The notes beneath the pieces were generated by a model. It had not been told where the DNA came from. It was given only the letters and a program-made list of their open reading frames with translations, and did not search any database. Shown here one piece after another: positions 1 through 8,282 of a stretch of DNA of 51,251 nt (its first letter is position 1; each line of letters opens with the position of its first letter). The position numbers and the translations under genes were made by a program. The DNA lies in the NCBI GenBank assembly GCA_021204085.1, contig JAJPZY010000039.1, positions 1-51,251 of the forward strand, written 5' to 3'. Origin of the DNA: Clostridiales bacterium (GTDB lineage Bacteria > Bacillota > Clostridia > Lachnospirales > Lachnospiraceae).

Positions 1-51
1 CAACTTATCATAGAAGATCTGATATATTTACAGAAATAAATTCACACACTC
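1..51. mobile_element. possible insertion-sequence terminus (left edge)
   Basis: Read outward (minus strand from 51 to 1), this edge contains GAGTGTGTGAA, then TCTGTAAA, then GATCTTCTATGAT. The right edge of the window, also read outward, contains GAGTATGAA, TCTGTAAAA and GGTCTTCTATGAT in the same order. Two related but non-identical termini facing outward are what the left and right inverted repeats of one insertion sequence look like. The pattern resembles IS256-family ends from memory only. No transposase lies inside the window. Confidence 0.35.
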
Positions 52-107
52 TTTTCTCATGAATTATAGAATAATAAATATTATTTCTATCCAAACGGAT
101 GCCTGCT

Positions 108-1604
108 TCAGTCCTCCGCCCAGTCGAGTGCCCGCGTCACCGCCTTGCGCCAGCCTTTCATCAGCTGCGCGCGCTTCTCCTCTTCCATATCAGGCGTAAA
201 GGTACATTCCAGCTCCCAGTTCTCACAGATTTCATCCAGGCTTTCCCAGAATCCCACTGCAAGACCCGCCAGATAAGCAGCTCCCAGCGCCGTCGTCTCC
301 ACACATTTCGGACGCAGGACATCTACGCCCAGCATGTCCGCCTGAAACTGCATCAGGAAGTTGTTATTGGAGGCTCCGCCGTCCACCTTAAGATTCCGAA
401 TTTTCACATCGGACTCTTTCTCCATGATCTCAATGATTTCTTTATTCTGGTAAGCGATGGATTCCAGTGTTGCACGGATAAAATGCGCCTTATTACATCC
501 CCGTGTGAGCCCCACCACAGCTCCTCTGGCGTACGAATCCCAATACGGAGCGCCGATGCCGGTAAACGCCGGCACCACATACATGCCATTGGTGTCCGGC
601 ACAGACACAGCATATTCTTCGGACTCGGCCGCATTTTTCACCAGCTGCATCTCGTCGCGAAGCCACTGGATGCCGGCTCCCGCTACAAAGATACTCCCCT
701 CAACCGCATACTGCACGGTGCCTTCAACCGATGCCGCAACCGTGGTCAGCAGGCCGTTGGGGGAAAGAACCTTATCGTCTTCCCCGATATTCAGCAAAAT
801 AAATCCGCCGGTGCCATATGTACTCTTCACATCACCGGGATGAAAGCCGCACTGTCCGAACAGAGCCGCCTGCTGATCGCCTGCAGCACCGGAAATCGGA
901 ATGCTGGCCCCCAGAACATTTGTCTCTGTGTACCCGTAAATGTGGCTTGAAGGGCGCACCTTCGGCAGCATGGACTTCGGAATCCGGAAATACTCCAGAA
1001 TTTTCTCATCCCAGCAAAGGTTATGAATATCAAACATCATCGTCCGGGAAGCATTCGTATAATCCGTCACATGCACCGTGCCGCGCGTCAGGCGCCAGAT
1101 CAGCCAGGTATCAATCGTGCCGAAAACAAGATTCCCCTCCTCGGCCTCCTGTCTTGCACCTTCTACATGATCGAGAATCCAGGCTACTTTAGATGCGGAA
1201 AAATACGGATCCGGTACCAGGCCGGTCATTTTCTGTACATACTCCGCCATCCCGTCCTCTTTTAATTTTTCGATCTGATCCGCCGTCCTTCTGCACTGCC
1301 AGACAATCGCGTTATACACCGGTTCTCCGGTGTGCCGGTTCCAGACCAGGGTTGTTTCCCGCTGGTTGGTAATACCGATCGCCGCGACATCCACCGCGGA
1401 AATTCCCAGCTTCGCAATTGCCTCCATCGACACCGCCAGCTGCGAAGACCAGATTTCCATAGGGTCATGCTCTACCCAGCCCGGCTGAGGAAAAATCTGG
1501 GTAAACTCTTTCTGTGCCACGCTGCAGATCTTTCCCTGATGATCAAACAAGATCGTCCGGCAGCTGGTCGTCCCCTGGTCCAATGCCATTATATATTTTT
1601 TCAT
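108..1604 (-). CDS. glpK: glycerol kinase
   Basis: ATP-dependent phosphorylation of glycerol to sn-glycerol 3-phosphate in the cytoplasm, the entry step of this operon. The 498-residue length is normal for GlpK. The FGGY-kinase phosphate loop [15 protein letters not shown] lies near residues 7-21 and the C-terminal ATPase motif [10 protein letters not shown] near residue 407. The ATG follows a good AGGAGAGG ribosome site. It is the last gene of a minus-strand operon, 39 bases after the DUF1667 gene. No convincing terminator follows it before the window edge; only an AT-rich imperfect palindrome near 66-90 is visible. Confidence 0.97.
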   Translation of the reverse strand: MKKYIMALDQGTTSCRTILFDHQGKICSVAQKEFTQIFPQPGWVEHDPMEIWSSQLAVSMEAIAKLGISAVDVAAIGITNQRETTLVWNRHTGEPVYNAIVWQCRRTADQIEKLKEDGMAEYVQKMTGLVPDPYFSASKVAWILDHVEGARQEAEEGNLVFGTIDTWLIWRLTRGTVHVTDYTNASRTMMFDIHNLCWDEKILEYFRIPKSMLPKVRPSSHIYGYTETNVLGASIPISGAAGDQQAALFGQCGFHPGDVKSTYGTGGFILLNIGEDDKVLSPNGLLTTVAASVEGTVQYAVEGSIFVAGAGIQWLRDEMQLVKNAAESEEYAVSVPDTNGMYVVPAFTGIGAPYWDSYARGAVVGLTRGCNKAHFIRATLESIAYQNKEIIEIMEKESDVKIRNLKVDGGASNNNFLMQFQADMLGVDVLRPKCVETTALGAAYLAGLAVGFWESLDEICENWELECTFTPDMEEEKRAQLMKGWRKAVTRALDWAED

Positions 1605-1643
1605 GAATATGCTCCTCTCCTTCGATAACTATGATTGCGAAGC

Positions 1644-1997
1644 TTAAACAACTTCCTTCGTCGCGATAACTGATACCCCCGTGTCCGCAACATTTTCCAC
1701 GATCACCTGACCGATATGCACCGGTGCAGGCACTGTAATTCCCTTTAACTGTTTCACACAGTCAAAAATCTTTCCCTTCGGAATATCCGAGGCGGTCTTT
1801 ACGGATACCATTCCGCCGCCCGTCACCATAACCGTAGATGTGACAATGCGGGTAGGGTTCGTCAGTTCTTTTCTGGCATAATCGTCTCCCCTCTTGCAGG
1901 TATTGCCTGTGACGGAAACAACCTCGCCATTTTCCATTTCTGCCGACAGATTGCAGCCCATGGGGCATCCGATACAGATTAATTCCCGTTTCTCCAT
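1644..1997 (-). CDS. DUF1667 small cysteine-rich protein of the glycerol operon
   Basis: A 117-residue protein with an N-terminal C-x2-C-x3-C cluster (Cys 8, 11, 15) and a fourth Cys at 34, the DUF1667 pattern that suggests a metal or Fe-S site. In many clostridia it sits, as here, directly after two FAD oxidoreductases in a glp operon and is presumed to be a subunit or electron-transfer partner of the anaerobic glycerol-3-phosphate dehydrogenase. Its exact role is not established. The ATG is chosen over a GTG one codon upstream because AGGAGG is better spaced. TGATG couples it to the preceding stop. Confidence 0.9.
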   Translation of the reverse strand: MEKRELICIGCPMGCNLSAEMENGEVVSVTGNTCKRGDDYARKELTNPTRIVTSTVMVTGGGMVSVKTASDIPKGKIFDCVKQLKGITVPAPVHIGQVIVENVADTGVSVIATKEVV

Positions 1998-3262
1998 CAC
2001 GACTCCTCCTCTATCTTCACAATGATTTTACCGATCGGCTGATGCTGCTCAAGGACTTCGCGCTTTAACACGACCTCCTCCATCTCACCCGGTGCAACAA
2101 CCGGACGCTTTTTATGAATGATGCGTTCATCATCCAGATAAACGCTGACATAACAGTTTTTCACGATCCGTCCCACGCGGAACCGCACAGTCATCTTCTC
2201 CTGCATATGCTCCACATGAACGGAGCTGGGTACGGTGTAACGAACGTCGCCCTGCGCCACCATCGGAACCGCACCTTTCTTTTCTTCCTCTCCGCGCCGG
2301 ATATAATCTGCCGCATGACGGCCTGCCATCGCCGCTTCCTCGGAAACATAGTCTACCAGGTCATGAACATGGAGCACATTTCCGCAGGCAAAAACTCCCG
2401 GGATGTTCGTCTCCAGGCTCTCATCCACGACCGGCCCGTTTGTAATGGGATTCAGTTCTACGCCCATGCCGCGGGAAAGCTCGTTTTCCGGAATCAGACC
2501 GCAGGATAAAAGCAACGTATCACAGGTATACTCCTCCTCCGTACCCGGAATCGGACGCCCGGTGCTGTCTACTTCCGCAATCGTGATGCCTTCCACACGC
2601 TCCCGGCCTTTGATATCTACCACCGTATGGCTCAGCTTCAGCGGAATATCAAAATCATTCAGACACTGCACAATGTTTCTCTTCAATCCGCCGGAATACG
2701 GCATCAGCTCAGCCACAACCTTGACTTTCGCACCCTCCAGCGTCATCCGCCGCGCCATGATCAGCCCGATATCTCCGGATCCGAGAATCACAACCTCACG
2801 CCCCGGCATAAAGCCCTCAATATTTACCAGACGCTGCGCGGTACCCGCAGAATAAATACCCGCCGGACGGTAACCCGGAATGTTTAACGCTCCGCGCGGG
2901 CGCTCCCGGCATCCCATCGCCAGGATTACCGACTTCGCCTGAATCTCTGTCAGACCCTCATCTTTATTTAAAAGGGTCACCACTTTATCCTCAGAAATAT
3001 CCAAAACCATCGTCTCCGTCTCATACGGGATTCCAAGCTCCAGCACTTTGTCAATATAGCGCTGTGCGTACTCCGGTCCGGTCAGCTCCTCTTTAAAAGT
3101 ATGAAGCCCGAAGCCGTTATGGATACACTGATTTAAAATGCCGCCGAGTCCGTTATCACGTTCGATGATCAGAATGTCCTCGACTCCGCTTTCTCTCGCC
3201 GCCGCTGCTGCCGCAAGCCCTGCCGGGCCGCCGCCAACGATCATTACGTCACATTGTCTCAT
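1997..3262 (-). CDS. NAD(P)/FAD-dependent oxidoreductase of the glycerol-3-phosphate dehydrogenase set
   Basis: A 421-residue pyridine-nucleotide-disulfide-type flavoprotein. The FAD dinucleotide-binding motif GGGPAG begins near residue 10 and a second Rossmann motif VILGSGDIG near residue 158; GVFACGNV near the C-terminus is the usual second FAD contact. It lacks an obvious CxxxxC redox disulfide. Such proteins follow the GlpA-like dehydrogenase in clostridial glp operons and probably pass electrons from glycerol 3-phosphate to NAD or another carrier (inference from context). It starts 15 bases after the GlpA-like gene and overlaps the DUF1667 start by one base. Confidence 0.92.
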   Translation of the reverse strand: MRQCDVMIVGGGPAGLAAAAAARESGVEDILIIERDNGLGGILNQCIHNGFGLHTFKEELTGPEYAQRYIDKVLELGIPYETETMVLDISEDKVVTLLNKDEGLTEIQAKSVILAMGCRERPRGALNIPGYRPAGIYSAGTAQRLVNIEGFMPGREVVILGSGDIGLIMARRMTLEGAKVKVVAELMPYSGGLKRNIVQCLNDFDIPLKLSHTVVDIKGRERVEGITIAEVDSTGRPIPGTEEEYTCDTLLLSCGLIPENELSRGMGVELNPITNGPVVDESLETNIPGVFACGNVLHVHDLVDYVSEEAAMAGRHAADYIRRGEEEKKGAVPMVAQGDVRYTVPSSVHVEHMQEKMTVRFRVGRIVKNCYVSVYLDDERIIHKKRPVVAPGEMEEVVLKREVLEQHQPIGKIIVKIEEES

Positions 3263-3277
3263 AAGTCCTTCTCCTCC

Positions 3278-4714
3278 CTACAGCCTGTCTTTATTTGTCC
3301 CGACAATCAGGCCGGAATCCACGCCGTTCTTTCGAATCTCCTCCATGCCGGTTCCGCACTCTCTGGCCAGAATCTCCATCGTCCGCGGTGTACAAAAGCC
3401 TGCCTGGCATCTGCCCATATCGGCTCTGGTCCGCCGCTTCACGCCGTCCAGCGTCGTCGCGCCTAAGGGGCGATGGATGGCATCCAGCACCTCACCCTCG
3501 GTTACGGTTTCACACCTGCAGACAATTTTTCCGTAAGCAGGATTTTCGGTAATGAGTTTTTTCTGGTCTTCTTTGTTCAGGGACGCAAAGGAGACAACGC
3601 CTTTTCTGGTCTCGATAAAGTTTTCCTTTTCCGTCAGCTCCATCATGCCTGCCACGATATCCCGGACATAAAGCCCCACCGCCGGCGCACTGGAAAGTCC
3701 CGGCGACTCAATGCCCGCCACATCAATAAAGCCCTTCGCATCCGCAGCCTCCCCGATGATAAAATCACCGCGGTCGTCGTGGGCACGCAGACCCGCAAAG
3801 GATGTAATCACCTGACGGCGGGGAATTGTATTCACCGAAAGCTCCGCCATCTTCTGAAGATTCGCCAGTCCATCGGCAGTCGTAAATGTGCCATCCTTAT
3901 CCTCAATATCCTCCGCCGTCGGCCCCATCAGCAGATTCCCATGGACCGTCGGCGTTACCAGAACGCCTTTTCCCATCTTGCCCGGGAGCTGGAAAATCGT
4001 ATGGGACACCAGATTACCCACACTCTTGTCAAACAGACAATACTCACCTTTTCTCGGAACAATCGTAAATTTATCCTCACTGACCATATTGTGGAAAACG
4101 TCCGCGTAAACGCCGGCCGCGTTGATCACGATCTTCGCCTCAACATCGCCCTGAGAAGTATGAAGAAAGTACCCTTCCTCTCTCTTCTGAATATCCAGGA
4201 CCTCCGTACCCAGCTTAAACTCTGCACCGTTTACCGCAGCGTTTTCCGCATAAGCAATGTTCATGCCAAACGGACATACAATCCCGCCGGACGGTACATG
4301 CAGCACCGCGTAAACGGTATCTGCCAGATTCGGCTCCAGCGCAAGCGCTTCCTCACGGGAAAGAATCTTCAGGCCCTTCACGCCATTGACCTCTCCCCTC
4401 TCCAGCAGTTCCTGCAGCTTCGGCAGCTCATCCTCTCCCTGACAGACCACCATGGAACCGTTTTGCTTAAACGGAAAATCCAGTTTTTCAGCCATCTCTG
4501 CCATCATAAGGTTCCCCTGAAGATTCAGCTTTGCCTTCAGGCTGCCGGGCGCCGCGTCAAATCCGCCATGGACAATGCCGCTATTGGCTTTACTTGTCCC
4601 CTCGCAGACATCTGTTTCCTTCTCCAGCACACAGATGTCAAGCTGGTAACGTGATAACTCACGCGCTACCGCACAGCCGGACACACCCGCGCCGATGATT
4701 ACTACATCATACAT
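3278..4714 (-). CDS. glpA: FAD-dependent glycerol-3-phosphate dehydrogenase (GlpA-like) with BFD-type 2Fe-2S domain
   Basis: Oxidises sn-glycerol 3-phosphate to dihydroxyacetone phosphate. The FAD motif VVIIGAGVSGCAVARELSRY starts near residue 4, followed by a DAO-type catalytic body. The C-terminal segment carries Cys 399, 401, 436 and 441 (CRC ... CQAGFC), the bacterioferritin-associated-ferredoxin-like 2Fe-2S fold seen in anaerobic GlpA. The length of 478 residues suits this architecture. It lies between glpP and the second flavoprotein in one transcription unit, 34 bases after glpP. The gene symbol is by homology; Clostridia often leave this protein unnamed. Confidence 0.9.
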   Translation of the reverse strand: MYDVVIIGAGVSGCAVARELSRYQLDICVLEKETDVCEGTSKANSGIVHGGFDAAPGSLKAKLNLQGNLMMAEMAEKLDFPFKQNGSMVVCQGEDELPKLQELLERGEVNGVKGLKILSREEALALEPNLADTVYAVLHVPSGGIVCPFGMNIAYAENAAVNGAEFKLGTEVLDIQKREEGYFLHTSQGDVEAKIVINAAGVYADVFHNMVSEDKFTIVPRKGEYCLFDKSVGNLVSHTIFQLPGKMGKGVLVTPTVHGNLLMGPTAEDIEDKDGTFTTADGLANLQKMAELSVNTIPRRQVITSFAGLRAHDDRGDFIIGEAADAKGFIDVAGIESPGLSSAPAVGLYVRDIVAGMMELTEKENFIETRKGVVSFASLNKEDQKKLITENPAYGKIVCRCETVTEGEVLDAIHRPLGATTLDGVKRRTRADMGRCQAGFCTPRTMEILARECGTGMEEIRKNGVDSGLIVGTNKDRL

Positions 4715-4748
4715 TTTTTAGCTCCTCCTTATATACTCATTCTTAAAG

Positions 4749-5321
4749 TTATAATTCCCACACATCCGCATTTGTGGATGAAATTGCTACTGCACCTGCC
4801 TGTATGGCATTCATGACATCATCCCGATCTGCGATCAGGCCGCCGCAGATCACCGGTGTCTTCAACCCTTCGGTGAGCCGCTTCGTCACTTTCGGCATCA
4901 CGCCGGGCAAAATCTCAATCATATCCGGCTGCACGACCGATTCCTGCTTTTTCAGGTTCTGCAGTGCCAGCGAATCCAGAAGGAAAAACCGCAGGATCGT
5001 GAACAATCCCAGCTCCCGCGCTCTGCGAATCAGCGCGGGCCGCGTGGAAATAATGCCATCCAGATCTGTCAGCTGCTTCATAAAGTCAACCGCCACTTCC
5101 CGGCTGCTTAGGCCCGCGATCAGATCAATATGGACAATTGCGATCTTCCCGGCATCCCGGATCTTTTTTACAATCTCAGAGATATTACAGATATTCCCGA
5201 AAAGGATAAAAACCACTTTCGAATCCATCGTAAGGCAGCGCTCCACACCCTCCCAATCCTTTACAGACATAATGACCGGATTAAATTCGATCATCTCAGT
5301 GATTCTGGCTATGTCCGCCAC
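4749..5321 (-). CDS. glpP: glycerol-3-phosphate-responsive antiterminator
   Basis: A 190-residue GlpP family protein with a TIM-barrel-like fold. Typical signatures are VVFILFGNICNI near residues 36-47, HIDLIAGLS near 63-71 and the C-terminal TPVICGGLI. In Bacillus, GlpP bound to glycerol 3-phosphate lets RNA polymerase read through leader terminators of glp genes. Here it is the first gene of the operon and a strong hairpin with a U-run lies 57 bases upstream, so it probably controls its own operon. The start is GTG behind a GGGGGAG-type ribosome site. Confidence 0.95.
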   Translation of the reverse strand: MADIARITEMIEFNPVIMSVKDWEGVERCLTMDSKVVFILFGNICNISEIVKKIRDAGKIAIVHIDLIAGLSSREVAVDFMKQLTDLDGIISTRPALIRRARELGLFTILRFFLLDSLALQNLKKQESVVQPDMIEILPGVMPKVTKRLTEGLKTPVICGGLIADRDDVMNAIQAGAVAISSTNADVWEL

Positions 5322-5378
5322 TTTTCCATCTCCCCCTTCCAGACAGCGGCAGAGACGGCAAATCCTTCGTTATTACAC

Positions 5379-5434
5379 AAAAAGAGCAAAGCAATATAGC
5401 AGTCATAATCTGACTGATATAATTGCTTTGCTCT
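5379..5434 (-). terminator. leader terminator of the glp operon, predicted GlpP target
   Basis: On the minus strand AGAGCAAAGCAA (5434-5423) pairs with TTGCTTTGCTCT (5394-5383). An inner CAGTCA/TGACTG stem extends it and TTTTTG follows immediately. It lies between the operon promoter and glpP, so it would abort transcription unless antiterminated. Position and form match the GlpP-controlled leaders known from Bacillus. That GlpP binds here is inference. Confidence 0.8.
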
Positions 5435-5460
5435 CGTCGTCTCGCTGCAACTATATATTT

Positions 5461-5489
5461 ACTTTATCATAGACCCGGGGAGTTTTCAA
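5461..5489 (-). promoter_or_regulatory. promoter of the glp operon
   Basis: Minus strand: -35 TTGAAA at 5489-5484, a 17-base spacer, then TAAAGT at 5466-5461 preceded by TGA, giving an extended -10 (TGn). Transcription would begin just upstream of the leader terminator, leaving a leader of about 130 bases before glpP. Confidence 0.6.
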
Positions 5490-5522
5490 TAGAAATTTCG
5501 GCGGAAACATAATATTTTTGAC

Positions 5523-5712
5523 GGATGCAACAGCCGGGATTTTCATATTTTCAGGCAACCGGGGTAACGCTTCGCCAAACTAATCACTAACTGCGACTAA
5601 GACGCTCAGAATCGTCTTCGCGCCTAAGTCTCCGTAAGTGCTGGATTTCGTCTCAGCTAAAAACACCCCTACAAAGTTGCCTGAAAATATGAAAATCCCG
5701 GCTGCTGCATCC
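5523..5712. repeat. 190-bp element with 37-base near-perfect inverted termini
   Basis: Arms 5523-5559 and 5676-5712 are reverse complements over 37 bases with one mismatch. The 116-base core contains a further potential stem around GACTAAGACG / CGTCTTCG (about 5598-5625). It fills most of the 438-base gap between the dCMP deaminase stop and the glp promoter. It has no credible reading frame. It could be a MITE-like element, or a very long terminator for the deaminase gene. No clear target-site duplication was found. Confidence 0.7.
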
Positions 5713-5759
5713 TACCTGAACATCTACATATCTCACTAAATATCTGCACAAAGGTCACA

Positions 5760-6245
5760 TCACACTGTAATTTCAAGTTTCCTGCCGGAATGCTGATAGC
5801 GGTAGTATCGCACCCCCGCTGCATCGAGCATCCGCTTGGAGGAGAGCACGGACGGCGTCCCATCATACTTATCCTCCTCGTAGACGATGGTTTTAATCCC
5901 GGACTGGATGATTGCCTTGGCACACTCGTTGCAGGGGAACAAAGAAACGTACAGCTTGGCTCCCTCAAGGCTTCCGCCGCGGTAGTTCAGGATCGCGTTC
6001 AGCTCGCTGTGAACCACATATGGGTACTTTGTCTCGGATTCGTCGCCCTCCCTGGCCCACGGAAACTCATCATCAGAACATCCCCTCGGGAAGCCGTTAT
6101 ATCCCATGGAAAGTATTTTGTTATCTTCACTTACTATACAGGACCCCACCTGCGAATTCGGATCTTTGGAACGCATCCCCGCCAGCTTCGCCACCGCCAT
6201 AAAATATTCATCCCATGTAATATAATTCTCTCTTTTTCCTGTCAC
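5760..6245 (-). CDS. dCMP deaminase family protein
   Basis: Zinc-dependent deoxycytidylate/cytidine deaminase, probably converting dCMP to dUMP for thymidylate synthesis. The zinc motifs are complete: HSELNAI supplies the His and catalytic Glu, and PCNECAK the two Cys. The GTG start at 6245 (161 residues) is preferred because AAGGAGG lies just upstream; an upstream in-frame ATG would run through a hairpin and GC-rich repeat. ComE/Dcd-type ComEB proteins have similar length. It is monocistronic, between two repeat-rich gaps. Confidence 0.92.
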   Translation of the reverse strand: MTGKRENYITWDEYFMAVAKLAGMRSKDPNSQVGSCIVSEDNKILSMGYNGFPRGCSDDEFPWAREGDESETKYPYVVHSELNAILNYRGGSLEGAKLYVSLFPCNECAKAIIQSGIKTIVYEEDKYDGTPSVLSSKRMLDAAGVRYYRYQHSGRKLEITV

Positions 6246-6278
6246 AATCTGCCCCTCCTTCACAATAACCCGAAAATA

Positions 6279-6299
6279 AAGTGTCGCCCTGCGACACTT
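6279..6299. repeat. 9-bp perfect hairpin in the dCMP deaminase leader
   Basis: AAGTGTCGC and GCGACACTT form a 9-base stem with a CCT loop. On the minus strand it is followed by TTATTTT, so it could act as a weak terminator or attenuator just before the deaminase ribosome site. Adjacent bases 6300-6355 are rich in GCGC-type short palindromes. Confidence 0.55.
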
Positions 6300-6361
6300 C
6301 GCGCGCGAGCGGTTGCGCAGCAAAAACTTCCTATCCGCGAGCTGCGCATCCTCACGGAGTG

Positions 6362-6427
6362 TTTTTATATCATAGGAAATCGCATACTTTAATACTTTAC
6401 AACAAGGTCTTTCCTATGATATAAAAA
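6362..6427. repeat. 18-bp perfect AT-rich inverted repeat
   Basis: TTTTTATATCATAGGAAA (6362-6379) and its exact reverse complement (6410-6427) are separated by 30 bases. It begins 11 bases after the stop of the 6439-7101 gene and is symmetrical, so it may serve as a terminator for that gene. The AT-rich stem is unlike an ordinary terminator, and the ends resemble the TATGATAC-type ends of other repeats in the window. Confidence 0.65.
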
Positions 6428-6438
6428 ATTCATCCCCG

Positions 6439-7101
6439 TTAATTTATGATGTGTATCGCGTCATTCTCCTGCCACCGGTAATCCTGCCGCAGCCGCTCCG
6501 CCTCAGAAGCCAAAAACAGCTCCGCATTCTGCGGCAGCAAAATCTCGTCAACCCTGTCATTCTCAAAATCGCAGACGTATATCACACTGGTACAATTTAA
6601 AAATACCCAGTCAAACCCATTCTCCACCGATGCCTGCCGCTGCTTCATGTAATCAAAAAGTGCTTCCGCATCCACAGACGTTTTTTCCTTCGGATGGAGG
6701 AAAAGATATAAACCATTCTTCCTGCACCTGCGATAATTCTTATTCAGCTTTTCCAGTTTCCGGTCAAACCGGTACTTCGCCTTATAAAGATAATCCTGCT
6801 CCTTCGTCTCATCCGGCAGGATTGCCCAAAAGCGATTATTATAAAAATGCAGTCGTTCACCGTATCGCTCAAAAACAGACTGCGGCAGTTCCTCCCTCCG
6901 ACATCCCAGATAACGCTCAATCACGCTTTCCATCTGACCGTCATCCGGAAGCAAAGCCTGACTCACTTCCAGCCCGAAGTCCATCGTCTCATTGATCCAG
7001 TCCGGCGACTCGCTTTTGACAAAAAAAGGACGATACTCCGGCCACAGATACTCCAGAGAAATCGCTGCATATATCTCATTCAATCGTTTTTCGTAAGCCA
7101 C
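6439..7101 (-). CDS. hypothetical protein, 220 residues
   Basis: Not recognised. It is a soluble, charged protein rich in Tyr, Trp, Arg and Glu, without signal peptide or membrane segment. A basic stretch KYRFDRKLEKLNKNYRRCRK lies near residues 120-140. It starts with GTG behind AAGGGGA at good spacing, which supports a real gene. It is divergent from the XRE regulator gene across a 213-base AT-rich region, so that regulator may control it (inference). Confidence 0.7.
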   Translation of the reverse strand: MAYEKRLNEIYAAISLEYLWPEYRPFFVKSESPDWINETMDFGLEVSQALLPDDGQMESVIERYLGCRREELPQSVFERYGERLHFYNNRFWAILPDETKEQDYLYKAKYRFDRKLEKLNKNYRRCRKNGLYLFLHPKEKTSVDAEALFDYMKQRQASVENGFDWVFLNCTSVIYVCDFENDRVDEILLPQNAELFLASEAERLRQDYRWQENDAIHIIN

Positions 7102-7229
7102 GGTCTGTCCCCTTTTTCATGATGATCCGTTTCATAAAGCGCTCTTTTCATTGGCTTTGTTTTATTGTATCGCTTTTCACACCAATTAGAAAGTACAGGT
7201 TTAATTAAAATTCTATGAAATATATATTA

Positions 7230-7267
7230 TTAGTATATTTATTTCAAGCTATATTTTTAGTATATTT
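7230..7267 (+). promoter_or_regulatory. direct repeats upstream of the XRE gene
   Basis: TTAGTATATTT occurs at 7230-7240 and 7257-7267, 27 bases apart start to start, in the AT-rich divergent region between the 6439-7101 gene and the XRE gene. The spacing and position suit operator sites for an autoregulating XRE repressor. Binding is inferred, not shown. Confidence 0.45.
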
Positions 7268-7314
7268 TATATATCAACTGATCGTACATGCTTACAAAAA
7301 GGATTATCATCGCT

Positions 7315-7644
7315 ATGACACAAAATGACTACGAAAATCTCGGGAGCAAAATGAAAGAGCTTCGCATACGAAATGATCTGACGCAGGCCGAAGTTGCCGC
7401 CGCTCTGGATGTAACCCCGGGCTATATCAGCAATGTAGAAAATAACCGAACCGCTATGTCCCTGCGGATTCTGGTCTATTATGCGAAGCTTTTAAATCTC
7501 TCACTGGATGCTTTGATCGGAACCATCGACTCCGAATATCAGAATACAGCACTTGACAGAGAGATTATGGGTGAATTGTCAGAAATGGATCCTGACGATA
7601 AAAAGAAACTGCTGCAAACCATCCGGCTGTGGAAAAAAGCATAA
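7315..7644 (+). CDS. XRE-family transcriptional regulator
   Basis: A 109-residue protein with an N-terminal Cro/C1-type helix-turn-helix (LRIRNDLTQAEVAAALDVTP, then GYISNVENNR, roughly residues 16-46) and an acidic-to-basic C-terminal tail. The ATG at 7315 is preferred over the one at 7288 because AAAAAGGA precedes it. It is probably a repressor of itself and of the divergent 6439-7101 gene, given the direct repeats between them. The ligand is unknown. Confidence 0.88.
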   Translation: MTQNDYENLGSKMKELRIRNDLTQAEVAAALDVTPGYISNVENNRTAMSLRILVYYAKLLNLSLDALIGTIDSEYQNTALDREIMGELSEMDPDDKKKLLQTIRLWKKA

Positions 7645-7753
7645 TCCCAGAAGTCATTTTCACTTTGTGACTACCTGCAAAGCTGCACATAATTCAAAGG
7701 AACTTAAAATTATCCTTGAAAATCTCTTTCATCGGATTATAATTATCCACATT

Positions 7754-7981
7754 CTATGCCAGCGTCAGACTGGGATCGCTGACCTGATCTACGTCAAGGA
7801 AACGCACAGTTGGCGTTTTATACAGGTTATTGCGGATAAACAACTGCATGTTCAGTTCCATCTCAATGGATGCGATCTGGCGGCTGAGCGCGGGCTGCGT
7901 GATGAAAAGCTTGTCCGCCGCCTTAGTGAAACTCAGGCATTTTGCCGCCGTAATGAAATATTTAATCTGGGTAATCGTCAT
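7754..7981 (-). pseudogene. truncated LysR-family regulator (DNA-binding domain only)
   Basis: The first 51 or so residues are a clear LysR winged helix-turn-helix (QIKYFITAAKCLSFTKAADK, then LFITQPALSRQIASIE). After LFIRNN the sequence stops resembling LysR and ends at 75 residues. A LysR protein is about 290-300 residues, so the effector domain is missing. A 3' deletion is the simplest reading. It lies downstream of a likewise deleted UroD-like gene, suggesting one decayed regulator/methyltransferase pair. Confidence 0.85.
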
Positions 7982-8062
7982 CTGAAGCCAGTCTCCTTTC
8001 AGATATCAATGATACCTTTTATCAATTGTTACCACAATTATACTCCCCGCCTGTCAAAAAAG

Positions 8063-8079
8063 TCGATATATTATATCGA
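8063..8079. promoter_or_regulatory. 17-bp palindrome upstream of the LysR remnant
   Basis: TCGATATA-T-TATATCGA is a perfect palindrome about 80 bases upstream of the LysR remnant start. It may be a relict LysR operator or an AT-rich promoter. The rest of the 301-base gap 7982-8282 holds only a hairpin at 8172-8202 and no convincing gene. Confidence 0.4.
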
Positions 8080-8171
8080 TATTTTTTTTCTGAAAAAGCC
8101 AACACTATCATGCATGGCATTACCAGAAACCCTCCATACGATAATATTACTCTTCTCCTTCTTCTACAAAA

Positions 8172-8202
8172 CCTCAACACTTTGTCAGCCAAAGCATTGA
8201 GG
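8172..8202 (-). terminator. terminator after the UroD-like remnant
   Basis: On the minus strand CCTCAA ... TTGAGG with inner CTTTG/CAAAG pairing forms a hairpin followed by TTTTGTAG. It lies 80 bases past the stop of the remnant at 8283-8840. Confidence 0.55.
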
Positions 8203-8282
8203 TTTCACATAGCATTTCTATTTCTATAATAGCAACATCCGGAATCTCTGCATACTGCCGCCATTCCAGGCCGTTGCCGTGT

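Noticed and set aside
3473..4654. A 393-residue plus-strand reading frame opposite the GlpA-like gene
   Set aside because: It is the antisense of a clear FAD dehydrogenase gene with strong motifs and a ribosome site; the plus-strand product is His/Arg-rich and resembles no protein.
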